NCBI GenBank assembly: GCA_965243145.1
Contig: CBDEUB010000002.1
Coordinates: 434,001-498,000 of the forward strand
Length of the DNA stretch: 64,000 nt
Direction of reading: 5' to 3'
Origin: CBDBLK01 sp965243145
GTDB taxonomy: Bacteria; Bdellovibrionota; Bacteriovoracia; Bacteriovoracales; Bacteriovoracaceae
In this document: one piece after another, positions 25,471 through 33,602 of the stretch
Numbering within the stretch: position 1 is the first letter of the stretch
How the letters are laid out: every line of letters starts with the position of its first letter
Translations under genes and position numbers: made by a program
The notes under the pieces: generated by a model
Databases searched by the model: none
The model's input: only the letters and a program-made list of their open reading frames with translations
What the model was told of the DNA's origin: nothing

Positions 25471-26546
25471 TCAAAACCTCCATTTTGATTTAAACGCACT
25501 TCAAGTTGGTGCACTTTTTCGCTCAATTCCTGTAGGCCTTTGATCAACACCGCCGCCAACTGGGGGTACTTAATCGCCAAGTGGGATGACTCCGTTTGAA
25601 AAACCAAATCGGGGTACAAGTGCTTTAATTCTTGGGCGATCAAACCGATTTCTTTTCGGCCATTTTTCCTCCAACGAAAGACCACTGGCCGCATGTCATT
25701 AATTTTATTGATCGCGGAGTCCAGATTTTTGATCCCGTATTTGAGGCGGCGGTCGGAAAGCACATTTAAGGCAAATCCGTCCATCAACACCAAATCGCCA
25801 TTGACCGTCGATTTCCCGTTGAGAAAAGATTGGGCGTTGATGGTCATATCATCCTCGACAGTGGCCTTGCCCTTGACCATCAAAGCATCTTCCAAAGAAG
25901 TGTCCCCATTGATCGACAGGCCAGCGCAATCGCCGCTCAAATTTCTACCGTCAGCATCAAAAGTGCCACCGAGAGTGGCACATACATAGGTGGCCGAGGC
26001 CTCAAAATTGCTCGCTCTGGAACTGCAATCCACCATTCTCCCCTTGCTGTCGGCCAAAACATGCAAATTGATCTTCCTGGTAAGTTTTTGGCCGCCAAAA
26101 ATGCCCTTCCCGCGATCAAAATCAACCAAAAATTCGGCGAGGCCCGAATTTCCCGGAGTGATTTTTTTGGTCGTCCTGAGGGAATAGAAGGTAATCATTG
26201 TCGAAGTGCTGCCCAGTTTGATTTTGGTGGAATAAAATTTGGAACCCGACTTGTTGGTAATGGCGGTAATGCTCCCCCTGTTGATGCGGTTGGGATCAAA
26301 CACTCCACGGATGGTGGCCCCCGTGCGGGTAATCCGAAAAGTTTGCCAACAGGTTTCCCGGTCGGCGAGCAGTCCGCGAATGGCATCGACAGTGCTGGCA
26401 ATTTCCAACCTGGACTCGGTAGTTTTGACGGTTTTGGTTTGATTGACAATAATGCGCGTGAGTCCCAAGGACAAAACACTCATCATCCCCGCCACAATGA
26501 TCACTTCGATCAAAGAAAAGGCCCGTTGGTTGCCGTAAATCTTCAA
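25467..26546 (-). CDS. Prepilin-like protein fused to an S74 chaperone domain
   Basis: A 359-residue protein. The N-terminus AFSLIEVIIVAGMMSVLSLG is a type IV prepilin cleavage/methylation site with the conserved Glu at position 5 and hydrophobic helix. The C-terminus (from about residue 255) reads LSDRRLKYGIKNLDSAI, then VVFRWRKNGRKEIGLIAQEL and YPQLAAVLIKGLQEL: the peptidase S74 intramolecular chaperone known from phage tail spikes, with the Ser-Asp cleavage site. The middle has repeating NGDTSLED/VKGKATVEDD segments likely to form a trimeric beta-helix. The TTG at 26546 is preferred: it follows a GAGGTGG site and overlaps the upstream stop (TTGA). It suggests a trimeric fibre displayed by a pilus or secretion pseudopilus. 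Confidence 0.85.
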   Translation of the reverse strand: MKIYGNQRAFSLIEVIIVAGMMSVLSLGLTRIIVNQTKTVKTTESRLEIASTVDAIRGLLADRETCWQTFRITRTGATIRGVFDPNRINRGSITAITNKSGSKFYSTKIKLGSTSTMITFYSLRTTKKITPGNSGLAEFLVDFDRGKGIFGGQKLTRKINLHVLADSKGRMVDCSSRASNFEASATYVCATLGGTFDADGRNLSGDCAGLSINGDTSLEDALMVKGKATVEDDMTINAQSFLNGKSTVNGDLVLMDGFALNVLSDRRLKYGIKNLDSAINKINDMRPVVFRWRKNGRKEIGLIAQELKHLYPDLVFQTESSHLAIKYPQLAAVLIKGLQELSEKVHQLEVRLNQNGGFE

Positions 26547-26890
26547 GAAGACACCACCTCTCGCCAAAAATCCCAACCCGCCCATTGGCCATAAAAAGTA
26601 AAGAGCACATTGCCCAACGAATCCAATTGCAAATCTTCCCGCGCTCCCAAGAGAGGAATCCCTCGATAGAGCACCACCGCTGGCCGCAAAAGCGATTCTG
26701 CCGTCACTGCCAGACCGATGCGATCTCCCTTGCTAGCATTGCCGGGAAAGGCCAACCTCTCGCCGCCGGAAACTGTGTAAGCAGTATTGGCCTGGAGAAA
26801 GACGACTCTCTGTTGGAAGGGCACAAGGGGAAAAAGGCCCAGGGCCAATCCGCCGGCGCTCAATAAAAATTCCCTGCGATTGGGCCTCAT
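26543..26890 (-). CDS. Small exported protein with Tat-like signal
   Basis: A 115-residue protein beginning MRPNRREFLLSAGGLALGLFP: twin-arginine RRxFL followed by a hydrophobic stretch, a plausible Tat signal. The remainder is short and beta-rich, with a GDRIGLAV core and a Trp-rich C-terminus. It is the first gene of the prepilin operon, with 4-bp overlaps to the next gene. It could be a minor pilin-like or accessory protein, but no family is recognised. TAACAT lies six bases before the ATG, predicting a leaderless message. Confidence 0.7.
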   Translation of the reverse strand: MRPNRREFLLSAGGLALGLFPLVPFQQRVVFLQANTAYTVSGGERLAFPGNASKGDRIGLAVTAESLLRPAVVLYRGIPLLGAREDLQLDSLGNVLFTFYGQWAGWDFWREVVSS

Positions 26891-26896
26891 ATTTCT

Positions 26897-26902
26897 ATGT
26901 TA
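26897..26902 (-). promoter_or_regulatory. -10 box six bases before a start codon
   Basis: TAACAT (26902-26897), AGAAAT, then the ATG at 26890. No -35 at 17 bp and no Shine-Dalgarno site; the geometry matches the other leaderless candidates in this window. Confidence 0.4.
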
Positions 26903-26945
26903 GGGATTTTGTAAATAAAATAAATTTATGGAAAAATTTGCCTCT

Positions 26946-28580
26946 TTAATCCGCCAAGGCCTGATGTAAAAACCACAAAATGCGCTCCTTGCCCACTTCG
27001 CAAAAGAGGTTGGCCAAACGGGGGCCACTCTCTTTGGAGATCAAAAGCTGATAGGCCCAAACGAAGGCGGCCTTAGGCGATAGCTGGCACTGGTGAACTA
27101 CCCGGTAGATGATTTCGTGCACATCCTTATCCGAAGAAGAATCCCCCCAGTCTTTCTCCAGTGCGCTGGCCAACTGGCGGAAAAAATCCCTTTGCCCTTG
27201 TTCTAAAGTGCACCGGGGAGCTTCACTGTTGAGACTAAACTTAAAACTCTCGGGGGCGTGGGACTCCAACCAAAAGAGGGCGCAACGGGAGCGCTCCAAA
27301 AAGCGCCGCTCGTCCCGCGGAGTTTTGATCTGATCGGCGTAATGCTTTTTGGCCGCACCAATATCCCCCTGGTGAATTTGCAAGACATTGGCCAAATGGC
27401 GAAAGCTGGGTTGAACGGGCATCTCCTCGGGGCGCAGAGAACCCGGGGCGACGGGCATCAGTTGGGAAAGTTCAAACACCCGTTTGGCCATGGCGACTTT
27501 TTTGGCGTTGCCGGATTCCACCCCGTAGGCCAAGCGCTCCTGGCGATCGAAGTCCTCGTAGGTTTTAATCACATCCAGGTCAAAACTGATGCTAAAATCC
27601 ACATTGGGTTTGTAGCTGGCAAAAATCCAGCGCAACATTTCCGGTTCATAAACCCGCAGGAGGTCGCTGACAGTCACCACACCGCCGCGAGATGAAGACA
27701 TTTTGCCCCCCCCTCCGCGAATGGAGACAAAATCATAGGCCAAATACACCGGGGCCTGTCCGCCCAACAGGGCGACGATCTCTTTGGCGGTGGTAAACGA
27801 CCCCCCCTCGGCGGAGTGGTCTTTTCCCCCCGGTTCAAAATCGACTCCCTCGTACGCCCAACGCATGGGCCAGTCCACTCGCCAGGGCAATTTCAGGTGC
27901 GAACTGGAGCGGGGACTTTCCTGGCCCGAGTGCCCGCAGTGGGCACAGTGATAAAACAACTCCCCCTCCCGCCAGGCCTTGTCTTCAATGCGGTGATCAG
28001 TGTGGCACTTTTCGCAATAGACATTGAGGGGGATGTAAGACTCGGGCAGGGGTTCGCGGCGGGAGCGGTTTAAAATTTGGCGAATGGCATGGCGCTTTTC
28101 CACTACTTCAATCATTTTGTCGGCGTAGAGGCCAGCGCGGTAGCGTTCCGCCTGATAGAGAGGTTCCAATTCGGCCCCCACTTTTTTCAATTCCCCCTCA
28201 AACGCCTTTTCAAACCGGGCGGCGTAAGAAGGGTGCTCCCCAAAGGGATCGGGGGTATCGACGATCGGCCGAAAGAGAAAGTTTTGCAACTGTTGCCCCT
28301 CGGGAGCATTCTCCAGAATGTCGGCGGGAATTTTGCGAAAGGTATCGTAGTCGTCCCAACTCAAAATAAAGCGCACCGTATGGCCCAAATCGCGCAAGGC
28401 CCGGGCCACAAAATCGGCGGTGATCACTTCGCGGAAATTGCCAAAGTGAACTTCACCCGAAGGAGTCAGTCCGGCGGCCACTGTGTATTCCGCTTTTTGC
28501 CGGCGCTCTTTCAAAACGCGCCTGGCGGCCAAATCCGCCCAATGCACTGGTTGAGACACTTTCGCCCCCCGCGCTCCCAT
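26946..28580 (-). CDS. lysK: Class I lysyl-tRNA synthetase
   Basis: A 544-residue aminoacyl-tRNA synthetase charging tRNA-Lys. It is the class I form (common in archaea and scattered bacteria) rather than the usual class II LysS. The HIGH-type motif appears as PSGEVHFGN at about residues 40-48, and the KMSKS loop as GGGKMSSSRG at about residue 294. A zinc-like pair CEKC/CAHC lies between. WDDYDTFRKIP and GGKDHSAEGGSF are characteristic of the class I LysRS family. Full length for bacterial members. It is divergent from the small membrane protein gene at 28622. Confidence 0.95.
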   Translation of the reverse strand: MGARGAKVSQPVHWADLAARRVLKERRQKAEYTVAAGLTPSGEVHFGNFREVITADFVARALRDLGHTVRFILSWDDYDTFRKIPADILENAPEGQQLQNFLFRPIVDTPDPFGEHPSYAARFEKAFEGELKKVGAELEPLYQAERYRAGLYADKMIEVVEKRHAIRQILNRSRREPLPESYIPLNVYCEKCHTDHRIEDKAWREGELFYHCAHCGHSGQESPRSSSHLKLPWRVDWPMRWAYEGVDFEPGGKDHSAEGGSFTTAKEIVALLGGQAPVYLAYDFVSIRGGGGKMSSSRGGVVTVSDLLRVYEPEMLRWIFASYKPNVDFSISFDLDVIKTYEDFDRQERLAYGVESGNAKKVAMAKRVFELSQLMPVAPGSLRPEEMPVQPSFRHLANVLQIHQGDIGAAKKHYADQIKTPRDERRFLERSRCALFWLESHAPESFKFSLNSEAPRCTLEQGQRDFFRQLASALEKDWGDSSSDKDVHEIIYRVVHQCQLSPKAAFVWAYQLLISKESGPRLANLFCEVGKERILWFLHQALAD

Positions 28581-28621
28581 CTTGCCACAAACAAAACAAA
28601 AATGCTAGAGATTAAACAGTT

Positions 28622-28831
28622 ATGGCATCCCTTTTGTTTAAGGCCCTATTATTCTACGGGCTGTTTCTCTTTCTGCGTTGGGCGTGGCGATTCTACCGCC
28701 TCTTTTCCCTGTTCCGGCGGGAAATCAAAAAATCACAACAACAATCCCGAGACCCCAAGTCCCCCCCAGGGGGCAAGGGCAAAGGTGATGTTATCGAGGC
28801 CGAGTTTCGGGTGCTGAACGATGGGGACTGA
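28622..28831 (+). CDS. Small single-pass membrane protein
   Basis: A 69-residue protein with one N-terminal membrane helix (LLFKALLFYGLFLFLRW), a basic stretch, a Pro/Gly linker and a conserved-looking tail DVIEAEFRVLNDGD. The tail is encoded a second time, with only synonymous changes, after the brnTA module (29466-29519), which suggests that it is under selection. The general layout resembles small DUF4834-like proteins. No Shine-Dalgarno site is obvious. Confidence 0.65.
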   Translation: MASLLFKALLFYGLFLFLRWAWRFYRLFSLFRREIKKSQQQSRDPKSPPGGKGKGDVIEAEFRVLNDGD

Positions 28832-28891
28832 GAAGCATCTCAAGAGGGCCTCAATTCCTCTCTTTTGACAATTTGCGCCATTTTGATTTAT
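28778..28891 (+). repeat. Direct repeat flanking brnTA, copy 1
   Basis: This 114-bp segment covers the last 18 codons of the small membrane protein gene (with stop), a TGAGA/TCTCA hairpin and downstream sequence. It recurs at 29466-29579. The coding part differs in six codons, all synonymous; the hairpin part is identical; the rest is diverged. Confidence 0.85.
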
Positions 28892-28911
28892 ATTGATTTA
28901 TACATATCAAT
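28892..28911. promoter_or_regulatory. Palindromic operator-like site before brnT
   Basis: ATTGAT-N8-ATCAAT inverted repeat, with an additional TTGATTTATA direct copy just upstream, overlapping a TATACAT -10-like element 15 bp before brnT. BrnA-type antitoxins autoregulate by binding such sites through their ribbon-helix-helix domain. Confidence 0.5.
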
Positions 28912-28926
28912 ATGGGAAATTAAATT

Positions 28927-29208
28927 ATGCAATTTCAATGGGACAGAATCAAAGAAAAAGAAAATATAAAGAAGCACAAAGTAAACTTTACAGAGGCCAT
29001 AAGCACATTTTCTGACCCCAAAGGACTTGAATTTGATGATGAAACCCACTCCCAAATTGAAAAACGATTTTACCGTGTGGGAAAATCCAACACTGGCAGG
29101 ATTCTCACCACCTATTATACTGAAAGAAACCAAATCATTCGCATTATTGGATGCGCAGAATGGAGAAAATTTAGGAGACTTTACCATGAAACAACCAAAA
29201 TTGAGTGA
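28927..29208 (+). CDS. brnT: BrnT family toxin
   Basis: A 93-residue ribonuclease-type toxin. It follows the family pattern closely: FQWDRIKEKENIKKHKVNF at the N-terminus, the AxxxFxDP segment (AISTFSDPKGLEF), RFYRVGKSNTGRILTTYYTER, and IIRIIGCAEWRKFRRLYHE at the end. BrnT cleaves RNA and is neutralised by tight complex formation with BrnA. The downstream brnA start overlaps its end by 23 bp. Confidence 0.92.
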   Translation: MQFQWDRIKEKENIKKHKVNFTEAISTFSDPKGLEFDDETHSQIEKRFYRVGKSNTGRILTTYYTERNQIIRIIGCAEWRKFRRLYHETTKIE

Positions 29209-29461
29209 TCTCAAACTTAATAAAGAAAGGACACTGGCCATGCGCAAGGCCGCGGCCAAGAGCAAAAAAGTTAAAATCACCATTAATTTTGATTCCGATA
29301 TTTTACACACTGTAAAAAAATTGGCCAAGGTTACGGAAACACCTTATCAAACACTGTTAAACCGAATTGTCAGGGACTCTTTAAAAAATGCGAAATCTCA
29401 AGAGAGCAGGCTATCTCGTCTTGAAAAGGAAGTCAAAAGTTTAAAGAAACAACTGGCCTGA
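29186..29461 (+). CDS. brnA: BrnA family antitoxin
   Basis: A 91-residue antitoxin. The central VKITINFDSDILHTVKKLAK and following TPYQTLLNRIVRDSL form a ribbon-helix-helix DNA-binding domain; the C-terminal heptad-like tail (SRLSRLEKEVKSLKKQLA) is longer than in most BrnA proteins and could be a coiled coil. The ATG at 29186 within brnT is chosen because upstream codons in this frame are brnT shadow sequence. It neutralises BrnT and represses the operon. Confidence 0.9.
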   Translation: MKQPKLSDLKLNKERTLAMRKAAAKSKKVKITINFDSDILHTVKKLAKVTETPYQTLLNRIVRDSLKNAKSQESRLSRLEKEVKSLKKQLA

Positions 29462-29465
29462 TTTT

Positions 29466-29579
29466 GGCAAAGGCGATGTCATCGAGGCGGAGTTTCGGGT
29501 GTTAAACGACGGAGACTGAGAAGCATCTCAAGAGCGCCTTGGCCCCTTTTTTTAACCAATTGCGCCATTTGGATTCATA
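29466..29579 (+). repeat. Direct repeat flanking brnTA, copy 2
   Basis: Displaced second copy of the small membrane protein gene end (see 28778-28891), beginning 4 bp after the brnA stop. It encodes the same 17 residues with seven nucleotide changes, all silent, and has no upstream part of the gene. It therefore looks like the original gene end left behind when a diverged allele carrying brnTA came in. Confidence 0.85.
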
Positions 29580-29667
29580 CCGAGGTGGGGCCTTCCTTGT
29601 ACCCTATGGTAAAATATGTTACTAATGGCCTTTAGTGCCGCTTAGAGGCCCTTTCGGAGGCAATGAT

Positions 29668-30255
29668 ATGAATGACAAAGACCAGAAAGAAAAAGACATG
29701 GCGGAAATTCGAGAGAATTTCAAACGACTCCAGGCCATAATAGAGGCAAATGCCAAGAATACTGCGGAATGGCGCGAAAAAACGGAAAAACTGGTTGAAG
29801 GTAGATTTGGCAACGAGTGGGGCGATTTTGTCGAAGTCATCACCAGGGAAAATCTGGATCGCCTTTTAAGGGAACGAGGCCTTAATGTCCATCGCATCTA
29901 TGGCAATGTTACAGATAAAAAAAACCAAAAATGGGAACTTGATGCCGTCGCCATCAACAGGGAAGAAATCGTCGTCGTCGAGGCCAAAGCATCCCTCTCT
30001 GCCAAAGATGTTAAACTTTTTATCGAAAAGAAACTTCCGAAAATAAGAGAATATTTGCCAGAACACAAGGACAAAAAAATCTACGGGGCGGTTTCCTATC
30101 TCAAATCTAAAACGGAAGTGAGCGATGTGCAAACCAATGACGAAGGAAAAAATGCCGCCCAATACGCCCTGGAGCAGGGCCTTTTCGTTATCAGCGTGGC
30201 CGGCGACACGGCCAACATGATCAATGATAAATCGTTTGTGCCCAAGGCGTTTTAG
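29668..30255 (+). CDS. PD-(D/E)XK-like nuclease-fold protein (DUF3782 type)
   Basis: A 195-residue protein: an N-terminal coiled coil (residues 1-45), then a region WELDAVAINREEIVVVEAKASL with the Asp and Glu-x-Lys of a PD-(D/E)XK core, as in DUF3782/DUF3883-like proteins often found near mobile genes. GGAGG lies 7 nt before the ATG. Whether it cleaves DNA is not known. It follows the brnTA module, and its last bases overlap the convergent AlbA_2 gene by 4 bp. Confidence 0.75.
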   Translation: MNDKDQKEKDMAEIRENFKRLQAIIEANAKNTAEWREKTEKLVEGRFGNEWGDFVEVITRENLDRLLRERGLNVHRIYGNVTDKKNQKWELDAVAINREEIVVVEAKASLSAKDVKLFIEKKLPKIREYLPEHKDKKIYGAVSYLKSKTEVSDVQTNDEGKNAAQYALEQGLFVISVAGDTANMINDKSFVPKAF

Positions 30256-31429
30256 ATACCCCTTCTCTCTGTCCAAGTGCCATTCACATCAAAATTAGGC
30301 GACCCCCACCGGCCACTGGCGTTCCAAACTAAATCAAAATTGTGCTTGAATCTCTCATGGGTAACTTGATTTTTGTCAGAAAATGCAATTTCAGGAAGCA
30401 ATAAATCTTCTTTATCTATTGGCCCCCCAGAGTCTACATTATCCTTTGTTATATTAAATCCATGAATATTAAGTAGAGAAATATATACATGAAATGGGCC
30501 TTTAATCTCCCAAGATTCAAGTTTTTCAATATAATTTTTTACAGATTCTACAAACTCTCCCTCATAAAGTGATCTTATTTCTTTATTTTCTGGGTGCATA
30601 GAATGAAGAGTAATCGCTTCAATTTTTCCATCTCGATAGATTTGAGTTTTGGCCCAATTACAAGAGAAATTACAAAGTCCATCATAGTTAATGTGATAAT
30701 TATCTATTCCATCTGAACCAATAGGTATTAAACTATCATTCCCAGAAATTTTCTTTATGTCTAAAGTGTTGTGTCCTGGCAAAAAAGAATCCATGGGGAA
30801 TATATGTAAAACAAAAAAAGATTTTCCTAATTGTATCGGCCGAGTATCACCATTTTTAATTGCGCTTAGACGGTCTAATCTAAAATCTCTCATCATTCTT
30901 GGAAGAGAGTTTGCTTTCAAAAAAAGTCTCTTATTTCTTCAATGTCGTTTATTGGGTACTTTCCTGCACTATTTCTGCTATAAAATTTGCTAGCCCCTTG
31001 AAAAGTAACCATGTGGGGCGTATTATAACTTCTAGGAACTTTGATAACTAATACAGGTTCATTTCCATTACACTCTATAAGTTTGGACTCAATACCAGAA
31101 ATTCTAGGCCGGATTCCTTGTTGTATGGCCGGTTCAAATCTATTTCTCTCATAATCACTATTAAAGTTTTTCAATCCAACAATCTTTTCAGGGCATCCTG
31201 TCTTTTTTCCATTTTCCCTACATTCTTTAATTCCATAAATAAGGTAACCACCACCACTATTGGCAAACGAGCAAATGTCATAAAGAAATTCCTTTTTATC
31301 CGCATCTTTTGAAAATTTATATTCTTGTTTATAGTCAAGACTTCGATTTTCTGAAACTTGATTTTCAACGAGAGATTCAATATCTTGTAAAGTCAATTTT
31401 TCTATAGGTTTGCCGAATATGCCGAACAT
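30252..31429 (-). pseudogene. AlbA_2 (Schlafen-type) domain protein, frameshifted at a T7 tract
   Basis: The upstream half (31429-30917) encodes an AlbA_2 DNA-binding domain: SENRSLDYKQEYKF and the family's FANSGGGYLIYGI. It ends DIEEIRDFF and stops at a run of seven T (minus strand). The downstream half (30920-30252) starts MKANSLPRMMRDFRLDRL, exactly the usual continuation of such proteins; eight T would join the halves as DFFLKANSLP. The intact product would be about 390 residues. A strong AGGAGG precedes the ATG at 31429. The break may be a sequencing error, a true mutation or a slippery site. AlbA_2 proteins often act in regulation or phage defence; the C-terminal half is not recognised. 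Confidence 0.7.
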
Positions 31430-31630
31430 GTTTCTTTTCCTCCTATCTAAAAAAACAGTGAAACACTTTATTCGTTGGAAACAGTAAAACAATGAAAAAG
31501 AAAAGTCAAGGGAAAGCAAAATGGCTTACTAATCAAAGCGGGCGAAGGCGTGGTCTTGTCCCTAAAATAGAGAGTACTCCCTTTTGAGACTCCAATAAAC
31601 AAATAAAACGCACTCCGCTTTTAAGGTTCT

Positions 31631-32086
31631 TCATTCGCTTTCTTTTTGTTTTGCATTATTGTTTTCAATATTGACATTGTTATGAATTTCAACTTTGCCT
31701 CGGTCATTTCTGCTTTTGCATGTAGGAAATTTTGAATCAATTAACTCCAAATCTCCTCTATAGCTTGCTATCTTTCTTTCAAGTTCTTTTATTTTAGATT
31801 TATTGCGTTCTTCGAGACTTATACAAGAAAAATAACTATCGTAATCATAAAAACCACTTTTAAATTCACTACAATGTTTTTTTGCTTCGTTTTTGTGTTT
31901 AGTAGAAATGTTTTCATTTATTGCGCTTACGGATAAGCGCTGAACTGCAAGTTCCTTGCATCCAAAATCTTCATATTTGTTTGGATTTGTAACCTTCGGC
32001 TCAATATAATCAGTATGTTTAATTTTAGTCGCACAAGCAAATAAGGAAAGCATTAAAGAAGTGAAAATGAGAGAAAGGAAGTTCAC
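31631..32086 (-). CDS. Lipoprotein with Asn-rich tail (third of three)
   Basis: A 151-residue lipoprotein: hydrophobic signal with lipobox (LFAC, Cys about residue 18), a charged Cys-containing helical middle, and a tail reading VEIHNNVNIENNN. The alternating Ile/Val and Asn-Asn pattern is shared with the two genes upstream. It begins 12 bp after the stop of the preceding gene, so the three form an operon. No family recognised. AT-rich. Between its stop and the AlbA_2 start (31430-31630) I see no gene. Confidence 0.75.
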   Translation of the reverse strand: MNFLSLIFTSLMLSLFACATKIKHTDYIEPKVTNPNKYEDFGCKELAVQRLSVSAINENISTKHKNEAKKHCSEFKSGFYDYDSYFSCISLEERNKSKIKELERKIASYRGDLELIDSKFPTCKSRNDRGKVEIHNNVNIENNNAKQKESE

Positions 32087-32098
32087 TATTTGGCCTTT

Positions 32099-32519
32099 TT
32101 ATTGGCGATTGTTGTTATCAATATTGATATTATTGTTAATATTCACTTCGGATTTTTCTTCCCTATGTTGACAAGTCGATATCGCCTCACGCACTCCTTG
32201 AAGGTCTCCCCAACTTCTTTCAGCAGGTTCTCTTGCTAGGCGGAGTTTCTCTTCTGTTCCAATAAAACAAAGCGGTGCAAAGGGTATCCCGACGATCGTG
32301 CCAATAAAAACAGCCGCACACATCTCCCGATCTTCGCCAATCTGGTAATAGTGTCTAGCATCCCTATCTGATCTTTTTTGTACTCTCTCTTCATATAAAA
32401 TAAGTTCTTGGCAACTAAGGTTGCTAAATTTGTGAGTGTTCGCTGGAGAACGAATCGGTTGCACAGCACACCCGAAAAAAAATACTTATTAAAAAAAATG
32501 AAGTGAGTTTAGTTTTCAC
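32099..32519 (-). pseudogene. Lipoprotein with Asn-rich tail (second of three), frameshifted at a T8 tract
   Basis: The GTG at 32519, one base after the upstream stop, begins MKTKLTSFFLISIFF, a normal lipoprotein signal. A run of eight T (minus strand, 32482-32475) then shifts the frame; with seven T the protein would continue FFGCAVQPIRS, giving a perfect lipobox Cys. From there the frame is open to 32099 (ISTCQHREEKSEVNINNNINIDNNN at the end). A hydrophobic GTIVGIPFAPLCFIG segment lies in the middle. As sequenced, translation would have to start downstream and lose the lipid anchor. It could be a sequencing error or phase-variable tract. Confidence 0.65.
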
Positions 32520-32520
32520 T

Positions 32521-32889
32521 TTAATTTGAATTGTTGTTATTGTTTATATTGATATTGTTGTTAATGACATTCTCTGCCTCTATTTCTGGCCTCTTCTTTT
32601 CCTTGTTCCGGTGGCAATCTTCAAAGAGTTTTTCTAAAGTCTCTTCCCTGGTAGCACACTTTGATTGCTCCGGTTCCTTGTGGGTATGGCAAGACCTGAT
32701 GGGTTCCTTAATCTTTCTTTTGAATTTCACCAAGTCGGTGCAATTAAGGTCTTGGGCCTCTTCTAAAATTCCTTGCTCTATGGCCCGAAGTTCGGCCCTT
32801 GAAGCGGATCGCGGGGACGACGAACAACCCGCCACCACAAATCCAACCCCAAAGAAAACGAGCAAAAACCTCATCAAAGCTACTTTCAT
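32521..32889 (-). CDS. Lipoprotein with Asn-rich tail (first of three)
   Basis: A 122-residue lipoprotein: signal with lipobox (VAGC, Cys about residue 22), an acidic/basic helical middle with four cysteines, and the tail VINNNININNNNNSN. The three tandem genes share this architecture but little else in sequence, so the tail is the conserved element. Short Ile-Asn alternation could stack as a beta-solenoid or amyloid-like strand. An internal ATG (residue 6) is an alternative start. It is the first gene of the operon. Confidence 0.75.
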   Translation of the reverse strand: MKVALMRFLLVFFGVGFVVAGCSSSPRSASRAELRAIEQGILEEAQDLNCTDLVKFKRKIKEPIRSCHTHKEPEQSKCATREETLEKLFEDCHRNKEKKRPEIEAENVINNNININNNNNSN

Positions 32890-33016
32890 GGGATACTTAT
32901 CGACTAAAATTTAAAAAACTTTAATTTTTTTGATAACGATCAACACTCCCCCACAAACCACCCTTTCAAGGCCCTGCGCGGCCCATGCAAGCTATACTTA
33001 TTAAGAGTAGAGAGAA

Positions 33017-33040
33017 CAAAAAAACCCGTGGGGGGGTTCT
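33017..33040 (-). terminator. Rho-independent terminator
   Basis: On the minus strand AACCC-CCCCAC-GGGTT is followed by an uninterrupted T run. It lies just downstream of the truncated Rpn-type gene. The rest of 32890-33053 holds no gene. Confidence 0.65.
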
Positions 33041-33053
33041 CCAAGGCCTTTTA

Positions 33054-33461
33054 TTAGGCCTGTTTTGCCAATTCGCGGATTTTGGCCAAACTCAAACCAG
33101 TATTTTGCTTGATCTCTTCAGGACTTAGGCCATTTTGCAACATCCTGAGCACTACTGTGGCCAGGCCTTGCTCCACGCCTTCTTTTCGGCCTTCTTCAAT
33201 ACCTTCTTGGCGGCCTTTCTTACGCCCCGATTGTTCACCCCGCTCCCAAGCAAATTCCTCGCGGGTGAGTTGGTCACGCCGTTGGTTTTCTTCCGCTTCC
33301 ATCATCTCGCGCATGACTTCATCCTGGGAGAGATTCCACAAACCTTTCATTGCTTTAGACATAACTTCCCCTCGGGATGCCAGGGCCTCGCTTTGGCGTT
33401 TGCCGATGCGGCCAGATTCTTTCAATTGAACTATTCTCAACAATAATATCCATTCAGTCAT
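33054..33461 (-). pseudogene. Truncated Rpn/PDDEXK_2-type transposase-like gene
   Basis: Only the C-terminal part remains (about 135 residues from MTEWILLLRI): the helical region NLSQDEVMREMMEAEENQRRD, the charged GRKKGRQEGIEEGRKEG linker and the HTH-like end NGLSPEEIKQNTGLSLAKIRELAKQA. The PD-(D/E)XK catalytic half is absent. The last residues and the downstream hairpin match the full-length gene at 13744-14676. Upstream sequence in the same frame (33462-33575) is open but unlike the family. Confidence 0.75.
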
Positions 33462-33602
33462 TTTGTCAAGTATTTGCCCATTAAGAAGTTTTGACTTGGG
33501 CCATTTCTGGCCAGTCCTTCCCCAACCGAATCCCCCAAAAACTTGCCATCCTGCCCGCCCTGGCCTATAAACCAATTAAGTTGTTTGCCACGGAGGATGT
33601 CT

